Shown piece by piece: positions 1-7,947 of a stretch of DNA of 49,164 bases. The notes under the pieces are model-generated. The model searched no databases and was not told the DNA's origin. It saw only the letters and a list, made by a program, of their open reading frames with translations. The DNA is taken from contig JACRML010000016.1 of NCBI GenBank assembly GCA_016214995.1, positions 1-49,164 on the forward strand, given 5' to 3'. This DNA comes from Deltaproteobacteria bacterium. Lineage in GTDB: Bacteria > Desulfobacterota > GWC2-55-46 > UBA9637. The translations under genes were made by a program, and so were the position numbers. Every line of letters starts with the position of its first letter. The first letter of the stretch is position 1.

Positions 1-45
1 GCAGGGCTGTGCGTGCTTTGTAAATGACTATATACCTTACCGAGA

Positions 46-113
46 AGCTTCCTTCTTTTAATCAGGAAGCTACACTTGCCAGTTTCCCCGAAAATCAATG
101 TCTATTTTTGGGT
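46..113 (+). repeat. Partial copy of two-hairpin dispersed element (3' part)
   Basis: Two stem-loops are visible: AGCTTCCT (46-53) with AGGAAGCT (64-71), and CCCGAAAAT with ATTTTTGGG around the spacer CAATGTCT (87-113). The second hairpin and its lead-in CTTGCCAGTTT recur almost identically at about 28963-28998. This is therefore a copy, or the 3' end of one, of the same element. The rest of 1-265 holds no gene that I can support. Confidence 0.6.
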
Positions 114-265
114 TATGCCATCTGTAAAAAAATAGTAAAAAAGAACCTGAAAATTCTTAATGACTTTCTCACCTTGTTTTGATAATCTTTTTAAATACTA
201 CGGATGTGGGAATCAAGCGGCAGTAAAGGATTTTTCCACACCCCATCATTTTGGAGGATATCTCT

Positions 266-1336
266 GTGCAGGCAACAAAAACGCGCAATTGGAATGGAGT
301 AATCAGGGAGTTTCAGGAATTTTTGCCAAAGGTAAAAGATGACTCAGTAGTTACCTTGAGGGAAGGCAATACCCCTCTGATAGAGGTTTTGACTATGGGG
401 GAGTTGTTTGAAAGAGGTTTAAAGATATTCCTCAAATATGAGGGGCTGAACCCAACAGGCTCCTTTAAGGACAGGGGCATGACAATGGCGGTATCAAAGG
501 CAAAGGAAGAAGGCTCTCATGCCGTAATATGCGCCTCAACCGGAAATACTTCTGCCGCCGCCGCTGCGTATGCGGCAAGAGGAGGGTTAAGGGCATATGT
601 TCTGATACCAGAAGGAAAGATTGCGCTTGGCAAGTTGTCACAGGCAATGATGCATGGGGCAAAAGTTGTGCAGATACAAGGGAATTTTGACGAAGCCCTG
701 ATAATTGTGAAAGAGGTTTCCATGATGTATCCTGTAACATTGGTTAATTCAATAAATCCGTACAGGCTTGAAGGCCAGAAGACTGCGGCATTTGAGGTGT
801 GCAATCATCTGGGTTTTGCGCCCACATACCATTTTCTGCCTGTTGGGAATGCCGGCAATATAACCGCATACTGGAGAGGTTATAAGGAATTTAAGGAGCG
901 AGGGGTAACAGATAGTCTGCCAAAGATGATGGGATTTGAGGCAGAGGGCTCCGCTCCTATTGTAAGGGGTCATCCTATAAAAAATCCTGAGACAATAGCA
1001 TCTGCCATAAGAATCGGCAATCCTTCAAGCTGGGAAAATGCAGTAAAGGCAAAGGATGAATCGGGCGGGATAATAGACATGGTGTCTGATGATGAAATTA
1101 TTTATGCGTATAAGCTTCTTGCAAGGGAAGGGGTATTCTGTGAACCTGCGTCTGCCGCATCTCTGGCAGGTGTTATAAAGATGCACAAAAAAGGTATATT
1201 TAAAAACGGCGATACAATTGTCTGCACATTGACAGGGCATGGCCTGAAAGACCCTGATACAGCAATAAAGTCATCTGACAAGCCTATAACAGCGGAGCCT
1301 GAGCTGGGTAAGGTGGTTGAGTTGCTGGGGTTTTAG
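266..1336 (+). CDS. thrC: Threonine synthase
   Basis: PLP enzyme that converts O-phosphohomoserine to L-threonine in the cytoplasm. With the GTG start the protein has 356 residues, normal for the short bacterial/archaeal class. It opens with the typical [11 protein letters not shown] and REGNTPL motifs. [10 protein letters not shown] holds the Schiff-base lysine (about residue 68), and [17 protein letters not shown] forms the phosphate-binding region. The frame is open from a TTG at 251, but that TTG overlaps GGAGG (253-257). The GTG at 266 sits 8 nt after GGAGG and is the better start. No other threonine-pathway gene lies beside it. A hairpin follows the stop directly. Confidence 0.93.
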   Translation: MQATKTRNWNGVIREFQEFLPKVKDDSVVTLREGNTPLIEVLTMGELFERGLKIFLKYEGLNPTGSFKDRGMTMAVSKAKEEGSHAVICASTGNTSAAAAAYAARGGLRAYVLIPEGKIALGKLSQAMMHGAKVVQIQGNFDEALIIVKEVSMMYPVTLVNSINPYRLEGQKTAAFEVCNHLGFAPTYHFLPVGNAGNITAYWRGYKEFKERGVTDSLPKMMGFEAEGSAPIVRGHPIKNPETIASAIRIGNPSSWENAVKAKDESGGIIDMVSDDEIIYAYKLLAREGVFCEPASAASLAGVIKMHKKGIFKNGDTIVCTLTGHGLKDPDTAIKSSDKPITAEPELGKVVELLGF

Positions 1337-1341
1337 AGACC

Positions 1342-1374
1342 GTAAAATAGCGATTGAAGACCTTGCTATTTTAC
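1342..1374 (+). repeat. GTAAAATAGC hairpin (5' half of two-hairpin element)
   Basis: A perfect 10-bp inverted repeat, GTAAAATAGC (1342-1351) with GCTATTTTAC (1365-1374), lies just after the thrC stop. The same hairpin with nearly the same loop (GATTGAAGACC) recurs at 28816-28848 and inverted at 48168-48202. No T-tract follows, so a simple intrinsic terminator is unlikely, although the hairpin could stabilise the mRNA end. Confidence 0.7.
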
Positions 1375-1404
1375 AAACTGGCAAGTTGTATTGCGCCAAC
1401 AATT

Positions 1405-2289
1405 ATGTATAGAAACAATAAAAACAAAAAGTATATTCTCCTATTAAATCTTATTTTAGTTTTAACACCCCCCGCTATTTATTCTTACGGGAGTTATGAG
1501 GTTGCCGATATATTTCCATTCTTTAAGGATATACCCAGTCAAGGGGATATGGTTTTCATACCAGCTGGAGAATTTATTATGGGAAGCAGTGAAGAAGAGG
1601 TGGAAAAGGTGGCAAGGGAATTTGGTAAAAAAGGGGATTTTGTTGATTACGATTTTAGAAAAGAGACTCCGAAGAGAAAGGTTTATGTAAAGGCATTTTA
1701 TATTGATAGATATGAAGTTACCAATGCGCAATATAAAAGATTTATAGATGCTACAGGCCACAGACCTCCATATCACTGGGAAAACGGAACCTATCCGCAG
1801 GATAAAGGAAGCTATCCTGTTATCAATGTGAGCATGAATGATGCAAAGGCATATACATTCTGGGCAGGCAAGAGGCTTCCAACAGAAGAGGAATGGGAAA
1901 AGGCTTCCAGGGGCATGGACGGCAGGATATATCCGTGGGGCAATGAATTTAATCCGCATAATGTGAGAACCGCAGAGGCATTCCTGAATACCCGCCTCTG
2001 TTTGCGGGACCTTACACAATTTGCAGCGCCGGTTGATGAGTTTAAAAATGATAAGAGTCCATATGGTGTTTATGACACAGCAGGCAATGTGATGGAATGG
2101 ACAGACAGCTGGTATGAAAAGGGTGAGACAAAGGTCGTAAAGGGCGCTGCATGGGTGCATCTTGGACCGCGGGCAAGAAGCGCCGGCAAGGACGGGGCCA
2201 AACCTGATGAAATAAGCCATATTGTAGGATTCAGGTGTGCGATGGATGCAGTTGACGGCATAAAAACATCAAATTTAACAATAAGATAA
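1405..2289 (+). CDS. Secreted formylglycine-generating-enzyme/SUMF1-family protein
   Basis: The ATG at 1405 gives 294 residues beginning with a basic stretch and hydrophobic core (YILLLNLILVLTPPAIYS), read as a signal peptide. Upstream codons lie in the repeat hairpin, so an earlier start is rejected. The rest is a full FGE-sulfatase fold: FIPAGEFIMGS, FYIDRYEVTNAQY, PVINVSMNDAKAYTFWAGKRLPTEEEWEKA (seen in pieces), IYPWGNE, YDTAGNVMEWTDSWY and a terminal GFRCA. The copper-binding cysteine pair of true formylglycine-generating enzymes is not evident. It is more likely one of the many FGE-fold proteins of unknown periplasmic role. It ends 9 nt before apgM and is probably co-transcribed. Confidence 0.85.
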   Translation: MYRNNKNKKYILLLNLILVLTPPAIYSYGSYEVADIFPFFKDIPSQGDMVFIPAGEFIMGSSEEEVEKVAREFGKKGDFVDYDFRKETPKRKVYVKAFYIDRYEVTNAQYKRFIDATGHRPPYHWENGTYPQDKGSYPVINVSMNDAKAYTFWAGKRLPTEEEWEKASRGMDGRIYPWGNEFNPHNVRTAEAFLNTRLCLRDLTQFAAPVDEFKNDKSPYGVYDTAGNVMEWTDSWYEKGETKVVKGAAWVHLGPRARSAGKDGAKPDEISHIVGFRCAMDAVDGIKTSNLTIR

Positions 2290-2298
2290 CTAATTTAT

Positions 2299-3491
2299 AT
2301 GAAGTATATTATCTTAATAGGCGACGGGATGTCTGATGATCCCATTAAAGAGTTGGATAATAAAACACCACTCCAGGTTGCGAGGACGCCTAATATGGAT
2401 ATGCTTGCGCAGAAGGGCTCTATCGGTCTTGTGAAAAATGTGCCTGACGGCTATCCGCCCGGCAGCGATGTGGCCATTCTCAGTGTGTTGGGCTATGACC
2501 CTGCAAAATATTATACTGGCAGGTCTCCTCTGGAGGCTGCAAGTATTGGCGTTAAACTGGCACCCGATGACCTTGCGGTTCGGTGCAATTTGGTTGCCTT
2601 GAGCCAGAAGGACGGCAGGGTTTATATGGATGATTTCAGCGCAGACCATATAACTACTGATGAAGCAAAAGAGGTTATAAAGGATATTGATAAGGAGCTT
2701 GGCAAACAAGGGATAAGATTTTATCCCGGCGTCAGCTACAGACATTTGATGGTATGGAGCGGTGGGCCGGACAGTCTTGAAACAACGCCTCCTCACGACA
2801 TAACAGGCAAAGAGATAAAAGACTATCTGCCCAAGGGGAGCGGCTCGGACAAATTTATCCGGCTTATGAATGCCTCGCAGATGCTTCTCAAAGGGCATCC
2901 GGTAAATATCAAAAGACAAGAAAACGGGCATAAGCCTGCAAACTCCATCTGGCTCTGGGGACAGGGGAGGGCGCCCAAGCTGCCGACACTGAAGCAAAGA
3001 TTTGGCATTGAAGGTTCCATTATATCGGCAGTTGACCTGCTCAAAGGCCTTGGCATATATGCAGGGTTGAAGGTGGTGAATGTTCCAGGGGCAACAGGCT
3101 ATCTTGACACCAACTATCGTGGCAAGGCCGAATATGCGTTAAAGGAACTGGAGACGCGGGATTTTGTGTGCGTACATGTAGAGGCGCCTGATGAGGCAGG
3201 CCATACAGGGAATTTAAAAGATAAAATAAGAGCTATTGAGGAGTTTGACAAAGAAGTAGTTGGCAGAGTGGTGGATGGATTATCTCAATTCAAGAATTAT
3301 AGGATGCTTGTGCTTCCTGACCATCCTACGCCTATTGCCAAAAAGACCCACACCAGAGACCCTGTGCCGTTTGTGATGTATGATAAGGGCAAAGGGCAAA
3401 GGGCAGGGCATATAATGAGGTAGATGCAAAGGCAAGCGGCCTGTTTATAGAGCAAGGACACAAGCTTATAGAGATGCTTCTGAAGAAGTAA
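2299..3491 (+). CDS. apgM: Cofactor-independent phosphoglycerate mutase, archaeal type (frameshifted near C-terminus)
   Basis: Interconverts 3- and 2-phosphoglycerate in glycolysis/gluconeogenesis. It belongs to the alkaline-phosphatase superfamily: GDGMSD at the N-terminus binds metal, [16 protein letters not shown] is the expected serine region, and [14 protein letters not shown] and THTRDPVPF bind metal and substrate. The frame from 2299 stops at 3423 with an atypical tail ([11 protein letters not shown]). The expected family C-terminus, [20 protein letters not shown], continues in another frame to a TAA at 3489-3491. The shift lies in three AAGGGCA units at 3385-3405; one unit more or two fewer restores one frame. 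Whether the lesion is real or an assembly error cannot be told here. Confidence 0.85.
3385..3410 (+). repeat. 7-bp tandem repeat (AAGGGCA x3) at apgM frameshift
   Basis: Three perfect AAGGGCA units (3385-3391, 3392-3398, 3399-3405) are followed by a partial GGGCA. With a single unit the apgM frame would read [16 protein letters not shown] and run to 3491, which matches the family tail. Slippage of a 7-bp unit changes the frame because 7 is not a multiple of 3. Confidence 0.85.
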
Positions 3492-3516
3492 GGACATCCC
3501 TACGGTAGAATAGAGT

Positions 3517-3858
3517 ATGCCCACACAATCTTCTATCAATATAAAAAAATCCGACATAGAGATAGAATTCTATCGCAGTTCTGGTCCCGGCGGTCAGCAT
3601 AAGAACAAAACTGCGACTGCTGTGCGCATTAGGCATATCCCGACAGGGATTGTTGTGCAGGCTTCGGAAAGACGTTCCCAGCACATGAACAGGGAAGTTG
3701 CGATGGAGAGGCTTGAGAAAGCTATTTCAAGGTTGTATTTTAAACCTAAAAAGCGCATTCCTACAAAACTTTCTCGGTCTCAGAAGACGAGGCGGCTTGA
3801 AGATAAGAAAAAAATAGCAGGAAAGAAGGTATTGAGAAAAGTTAAAGAGGAGGATTGA
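3517..3858 (+). CDS. Peptide-chain-release-factor-like (GGQ) protein, ArfB/PrfH type
   Basis: 113 residues consisting of one class-I release factor catalytic domain. The GGQ loop is [18 protein letters not shown], followed by a conserved [17 protein letters not shown] stretch and a very basic tail ([16 protein letters not shown]). It lacks the codon-recognition domains of RF1/RF2, so it should hydrolyse peptidyl-tRNA on stalled ribosomes. The family is described as peptide chain release factor-like; ArfB (YaeJ) is the best-studied relative. It starts 25 nt after the repaired apgM stop and ends 1 nt before the next frame, so it is probably translated in the same operon. Confidence 0.85.
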   Translation: MPTQSSINIKKSDIEIEFYRSSGPGGQHKNKTATAVRIRHIPTGIVVQASERRSQHMNREVAMERLEKAISRLYFKPKKRIPTKLSRSQKTRRLEDKKKIAGKKVLRKVKEED

Positions 3859-3859
3859 A

Positions 3860-4477
3860 ATGAAAGTGTCAAAGTGCCGGAGTGTCGTAGTGTCAGAAGT
3901 CAATAAAAGGACTGAAACGGAGAAGGGGAGAAGCGGAGAAATTAGTTTTTCATTTTTATTACTGTTTACTGTTTCCTGCTTCCTGTTTGCTGTATCATTA
4001 ACCGCCTGTGGCAAGAAAGAGGAGCCTGTAAAAGAAGAAACTAAAATTTCAGTAGTTGAAAAAAAGGCCGAGGTAGCGCCGTCTGCCGAGACTATTTCTG
4101 CTGAGGCGTATAAAGGCGCACTTGTTGTCTCAGATGTGACTGGTGTTAATTAGCAGAAGGGTGTAATAAGTGCGACCGGCCGCGGCCTGCCGCCGAAACA
4201 CATTACAAATCCGGCTCAGGCAAAAATACTTGTCATGCGCGCAGCAATTGTAGAGGCCCAAAAAAGCCTCCTTGAAATAATACTAAAGATGAAAACACCG
4301 CCCGACAAAGGCATGAAGGAATACCTTGATGAAAAACACATAGAAATAAGCCGCATAGAGGGTTTTGTCAAAGGGGCAGTAGTGGTTAAAGAGGAATATA
4401 AGGATGACGGTAGTGCAGAGGCGACCCTTGAGGTCCAGCTTGTAGGGGCAGATGGGTTGGTTGCAGTGTTGAGATAG
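3860..4477 (+). pseudogene. LPP20-family lipoprotein interrupted by in-frame TAG
   Basis: Two open stretches in the same frame (3860-4153 and 4235-4477) join without a gap if the single TAG at 4151-4153 is read through. The joined product has about 205 residues: a lipoprotein signal with lipobox LTAC, a charged linker, then an LPP20-like domain (ISATGRGLPP, NPAQAKILVMRAAIVEAQKSL, a second half ending GADGLVAVLR). The first 30 or so residues derive from a low-complexity repeat (AGTGTCAAAGTG type) that also occurs near 36380, so the true start may be later. No tRNA that would decode TAG is seen, so a nonsense mutation or sequence error is likeliest. The domain call rests on motif resemblance. 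Confidence 0.65.
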
Positions 4478-4522
4478 GTGAGGAGTTTTTTTGAGTTTAG
4501 AATTTATGGATAGAGGTGCTAT

Positions 4523-4993
4523 ATGATGGCAATTATCAGATTCATCCACCTCCTTTCTCTGGTTGTCTGGCTTGGCGGCATGATATTTTTTTCCTTCATT
4601 GCTGCGCCGAGCATCTTTAAAATCTTGCCCAGAGAGGCCGCAGGAGATGTGGTAGGAGATATATTTCCTAAGTATTGGATAATAGGATATATTTGCAGTG
4701 TCACAGCCGTTGCAACCATAGCGATATTATCGTTTCAGGAAAAAGCTTATCCATGGGCAAGAATCGGGTTGTTAGCTTTGATGACCGTGCTTGTGTTTTA
4801 CTCAGGCAAGGTAATCGGCAAAAATGCCGTGGAGGTCAAGGCTCAGATTCGCATGACCGAAGACCAGACGCAAAAAGAGGCATTGAGGCTCAAATTTAAG
4901 GCCATTCACAGGAACTCAACCATACTCAATGCCCTTATTATGATACTGGGGCTGACGGTTGTATTTCTGACAGCATACTATTATAAAATTTAG
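4523..4993 (+). CDS. DUF4149/TMEM205-like integral membrane protein
   Basis: 156 residues with four predicted transmembrane helices, at about 5-28, 48-70, 78-98 and 135-153. The N-terminal motif is FIHLLSLVVWLGGMIFFSFI and the second helix follows PKYWIIGY. This pattern is typical of the DUF4149 family (TMEM205-like), a small membrane protein of unknown function. A charged loop (MTEDQTQKEALRLKFKAIHR) precedes the last helix. Start choice is between two adjacent ATG codons (4523, 4526). It ends 23 nt before the diguanylate cyclase gene. Confidence 0.75.
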   Translation: MMAIIRFIHLLSLVVWLGGMIFFSFIAAPSIFKILPREAAGDVVGDIFPKYWIIGYICSVTAVATIAILSFQEKAYPWARIGLLALMTVLVFYSGKVIGKNAVEVKAQIRMTEDQTQKEALRLKFKAIHRNSTILNALIMILGLTVVFLTAYYYKI

Positions 4994-5016
4994 CTCCTCG
5001 CACAGGAGGTTCTGCA

Positions 5017-6844
5017 ATGAAATTGAAATTAGGAATAGGCAAAAAACTTATCGGGGCCCACGGAATAGGGCTTGTCTTCTTTCTTTTCCTAGCAATTTTC
5101 AGCTATGTCAGTTTAAACTCCTATTCATCCATTCAGAAAAAGACTGACGAACTTGCCAATAAAACTGAGCTTATATCAGATTTGCAACTCCTTATAAGTA
5201 AAATCTTGATGCCTCCAAATGATTATCTTATAACAGGGGATAAAAACGAGAGAGAAGGATTTGCGGGTTTGGTTACACAGACGGCGTCTCTATTTGAGAA
5301 AATAAGGATTAGCAGAGATAAAACTAAAGAAGATATTGCAATTTTGGAGGATATTGAAAAAGGGTTTATAGAACTTCAGAAAAAGGCTATGGTTCTTCTA
5401 TCAACTGAAAACCCTGTTGGCAATAAAGAGGCGGCACGACTTATGGAGGAGATGGATGCCTTTGCAGATGACTTGATAGTTAAAGTTGAAAAACTGCGCA
5501 ACCTGATAAGAATAGAAACAGAAGGCCATAAGAAAAGTGTTTCTGAAATAAGCAAGCAGATGGTCTTAATCTTTCTCTCTTTAACCTTCATATCTCTGTC
5601 TGGAATGGTTGTAATTGCTTTAATCATTATGAAAGGTGTTATCAGGCCAATCGCGGAGCTTACAAATGGAGTAAAGGCCATAGGCAGTGGAAATCTTGAA
5701 CACAGGATAAAGATTGAGACCGGCGATGAAATTGAGGGATTGGGAAATGAGTTTAATAGCATGGCGCAATCTTTGAAAGAGAAAGTCGCCGAGGTAAAAG
5801 AGTATTCTGAAAAACTTGAAAGGACAAACCGTCAGCTTGACCAGAATATATTACAGCTTTATACGCTCTATAATATAAGTAAAACTATTTCTGCAACCTT
5901 CGAGATGGAAAAACTTCTAAACCAGGTTGTAGAAAGGGTAAGCGAGGCCATGAAGCTGCATAGAATCAATGTGATGCTTGTTAACGAGGATAGGACAGAG
6001 ATGTACATTGTTGCAGGTATGGGAATGCCTGAAAGGGCAATGGAGATAAGGTTTAATCTGGGGGGGGGGTATTTACGGCTGGACAGCTTTAACAGGGCAG
6101 GCAGCGGTTTTTAATGACCTCTCACAAAATCCGCGTTTTAAACCTACACATGGGCTTGATGATGATGTTAGCTCCTTAATTTCTGCGCCATTTAAAGGCA
6201 GGAATCAGGTGATAGGAATAATAAACGCCTACAGATTGGGAGGAGAGGTTTTTGATGAGGCATCATTTGAGCTTTTAACTGCTGCGACTGGTCAGATTGG
6301 ATTGGCATTAGAGAATGCAAGGCTATTTGAGGAGACAAAGACCCTTGCCATTACAGATGGTATGACAGTCCTTTACAATCATCGTTACTTTTTAGAATGT
6401 CTGAGTAGGGAATTTGAAAGGGCAAACCGATATAAAAGGCCCCTCTCTCTTATCATGATTGATGTAGATTTTTTTAAGAAATACAACGACACCCACGGCC
6501 ATCCGAAAGGTGATGACGTTCTGAGAGGAGTTGCAGGTATCCTGAAAAAATCGGTTAGAACTTCAGATATTGTTGCCAGATACGGTGGGGAAGAATTTGT
6601 TATTATCCTGCCTGAAACAACAGGAGAAGCGGCGTTTACGCTAGCGGAGAGATTAAGAAAAGAGGTAGAATCAACCGACTTTCCCGGCGGCGAAACTCAA
6701 CCTTTGGGTAGAATTACCATAAGCCTTGGAGTAGCTGCCTCTATGGAGGGTGTAACAAAATATCCCGATGACCTCGTAAAAAACGCTGATAATGCCTTGT
6801 ATCGCAGCAAGGAAGAAGGTAGAAACAGGGTCTTCGTTGTTTAA
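5017..6844 (+). CDS. Membrane HAMP-GAF-GGDEF diguanylate cyclase, frame broken at a G10 tract
   Basis: Would make cyclic di-GMP at the inner membrane. RBS AGGAGG precedes the ATG. The first frame (5017-6114) encodes TM1 (about 14-34), a periplasmic four-helix sensor, TM2 (about 180-205), HAMP (IRPIAELTNGVKAIGSGNLEHRI) and the first half of a GAF domain. It then runs into ten G (6060-6069) and stops. Removing one G continues the GAF domain (GIYGWTALTGQAAVF) into the frame ending at 6844, with a complete GGDEF domain: DVDFFKKYNDTHGH, active site GGEEF and an RxxD product-inhibition site (RTSD) five residues upstream. The intact protein would have about 608 residues. It may be a phase-variable gene or a homopolymer error. 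Confidence 0.85.
6060..6069 (+). repeat. Poly-G tract (G10) in diguanylate cyclase GAF domain
   Basis: Ten consecutive G lie at the exact point where the GAF domain changes frame. Nine G would give one uninterrupted HAMP-GAF-GGDEF protein. Long G tracts inside genes are classic slipped-strand switch sites and also common sequencing-error sites. Confidence 0.9.
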
Positions 6845-6851
6845 GATTTTT

Positions 6852-7895
6852 ATGCCTTTCTTAAATCCATCCGCCCCTTACACTATTTCCGTCGTAATTA
6901 TCTTTGCATATACACTGGACTTAATATCAGGCGATCCAAGATGGCTTCCGCATCCTGTGAGGTGGATTGGGAGGTATATAGTATTTCTGGAAAACATGAT
7001 AAGAAAGTTTGCCGGAAATCCTTTGGCTGAAAAGATTGGAGGGGTGTTTCTTTTTGTCATTGTTGTTGGAACGGTCTATAGTTTAGCTTGGCTTCTTTTG
7101 TTTCTAGCCACTCGCTACTCACCACTTGTCACTCTTATTTTAGCCGTCTTCATTGCCTATACCACCCTTTCCATAAAATCTCTGCATCAAGAGGCATACG
7201 GAGTTATATGGGAGATTGAAAAAATTTCTCCCCCACCCAACCCTCCCCCGCAAGGGGGGAGGGCAAGGGAGGGGGGGCATCTTGATGAGGCGAGAAATAG
7301 GCTAAAGAATATTGTTGGCCGTGATACGCAAAATCTATCAGAAGATGAAATCTATCGCGCTGTTGTTGAAACCGTTGCAGAAAATACATCTGACGGCATT
7401 ATTGCGCCTCTATTTTATCTTGCCATAGGCGGACCAGCGCTTGCTCTTGCATACAAGGCAGTCAATACGCTTGACTCAATGGTTGGCTATAAAAATGGAG
7501 CGTATAAAAACCTCGGATGGTTTTCTGCCAGAATGGATGACATTGCCAATTTTATCCCTGCCAGGATTACAGCTTTGTTTATGGCTATTGCTTCTTTTAT
7601 ACTGAGATTGAACTTGAGAAACTCTTTACGAATAGTTTGGAGAGATGCAAGGAATCACCCAAGCCCTAACGCAGGCTATCCAGAGGCAGCAGTGGCAGGT
7701 GCGTTGGGCATCCAATTAGGCGGCACAAATTATTATTTTGGAGCGCCGCATAACAGGCCTCTCATAGGCGATAAAAACAAGGAATTTACGATTGAATCGG
7801 CAAAAGATACGGTAAAGATTATGCGCCTTACGGCGTTTCTTGGTGTTGTTTTGTTTTCAGGTCTTTTGTTGATTGTTAGCTCGTATATTTGGTGA
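6852..7895 (+). CDS. cbiB: Adenosylcobinamide-phosphate synthase CbiB/CobD
   Basis: Membrane enzyme that attaches aminopropanol (or its phosphate) to adenosylcobyric acid in cobalamin synthesis. From the ATG at 6852 it has 347 residues. The frame is open further upstream, but that part overlaps the GGDEF gene. Diagnostic motifs are DLISGDPRWLPHPVRWIGR near the N-terminus, NIVGRDTQNLSEDEIYRAVVET (seen in pieces), ENTSDGIIAPLFYLAIGG and AYKAVNTLDSMVGYKN, with several membrane helices. Residues about 126-142 (SPPPNPPPQGGRAREGG) are not part of the family and are encoded by an inserted G/C-rich palindrome. The next cobalamin gene in the window is cobD at 25.8 kb. Confidence 0.92.
   Translation: MPFLNPSAPYTISVVIIFAYTLDLISGDPRWLPHPVRWIGRYIVFLENMIRKFAGNPLAEKIGGVFLFVIVVGTVYSLAWLLLFLATRYSPLVTLILAVFIAYTTLSIKSLHQEAYGVIWEIEKISPPPNPPPQGGRAREGGHLDEARNRLKNIVGRDTQNLSEDEIYRAVVETVAENTSDGIIAPLFYLAIGGPALALAYKAVNTLDSMVGYKNGAYKNLGWFSARMDDIANFIPARITALFMAIASFILRLNLRNSLRIVWRDARNHPSPNAGYPEAAVAGALGIQLGGTNYYFGAPHNRPLIGDKNKEFTIESAKDTVKIMRLTAFLGVVLFSGLLLIVSSYIW
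7228..7277 (+). repeat. In-frame palindromic repeat inside cbiB
   Basis: CCCTCCCCC (7241-7249) pairs with GGGGGGAGGG (7254-7263), with further C/G runs either side. The segment keeps the cbiB frame and adds a proline/glycine-rich patch between two conserved blocks. Similar CCCTCNCCC hairpins occur intergenically at 43824-44017. Confidence 0.7.
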
Positions 7896-7947
7896 TTGCC
7901 AAAATCAGTATACCTGTATATAATCTGTTCAATTTGCAGGAGGCTGA

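Noticed and set aside
1342-1374. Intrinsic terminator after thrC
   Set aside because: The stem is A/T-rich with no T-tract and the same hairpin occurs as part of a dispersed element, so repeat is the better call.
1462-2220. 252-codon antisense open frame over the FGE gene
   Set aside because: The sense frame has full FGE-fold motifs; the antisense translation is cysteine/isoleucine-rich with no motif and no RBS.
4151-4153. TAG as pyrrolysine or other recoding
   Set aside because: No methylamine methyltransferase context or pyl genes are visible, and TAG is a common ordinary stop here (for example thrC).
6845-6851. Cobalamin riboswitch upstream of cbiB or cobD
   Set aside because: Only 7 nt separate cbiB from the previous gene and cobD overlaps its neighbour, so there is no room for a B12-box leader.
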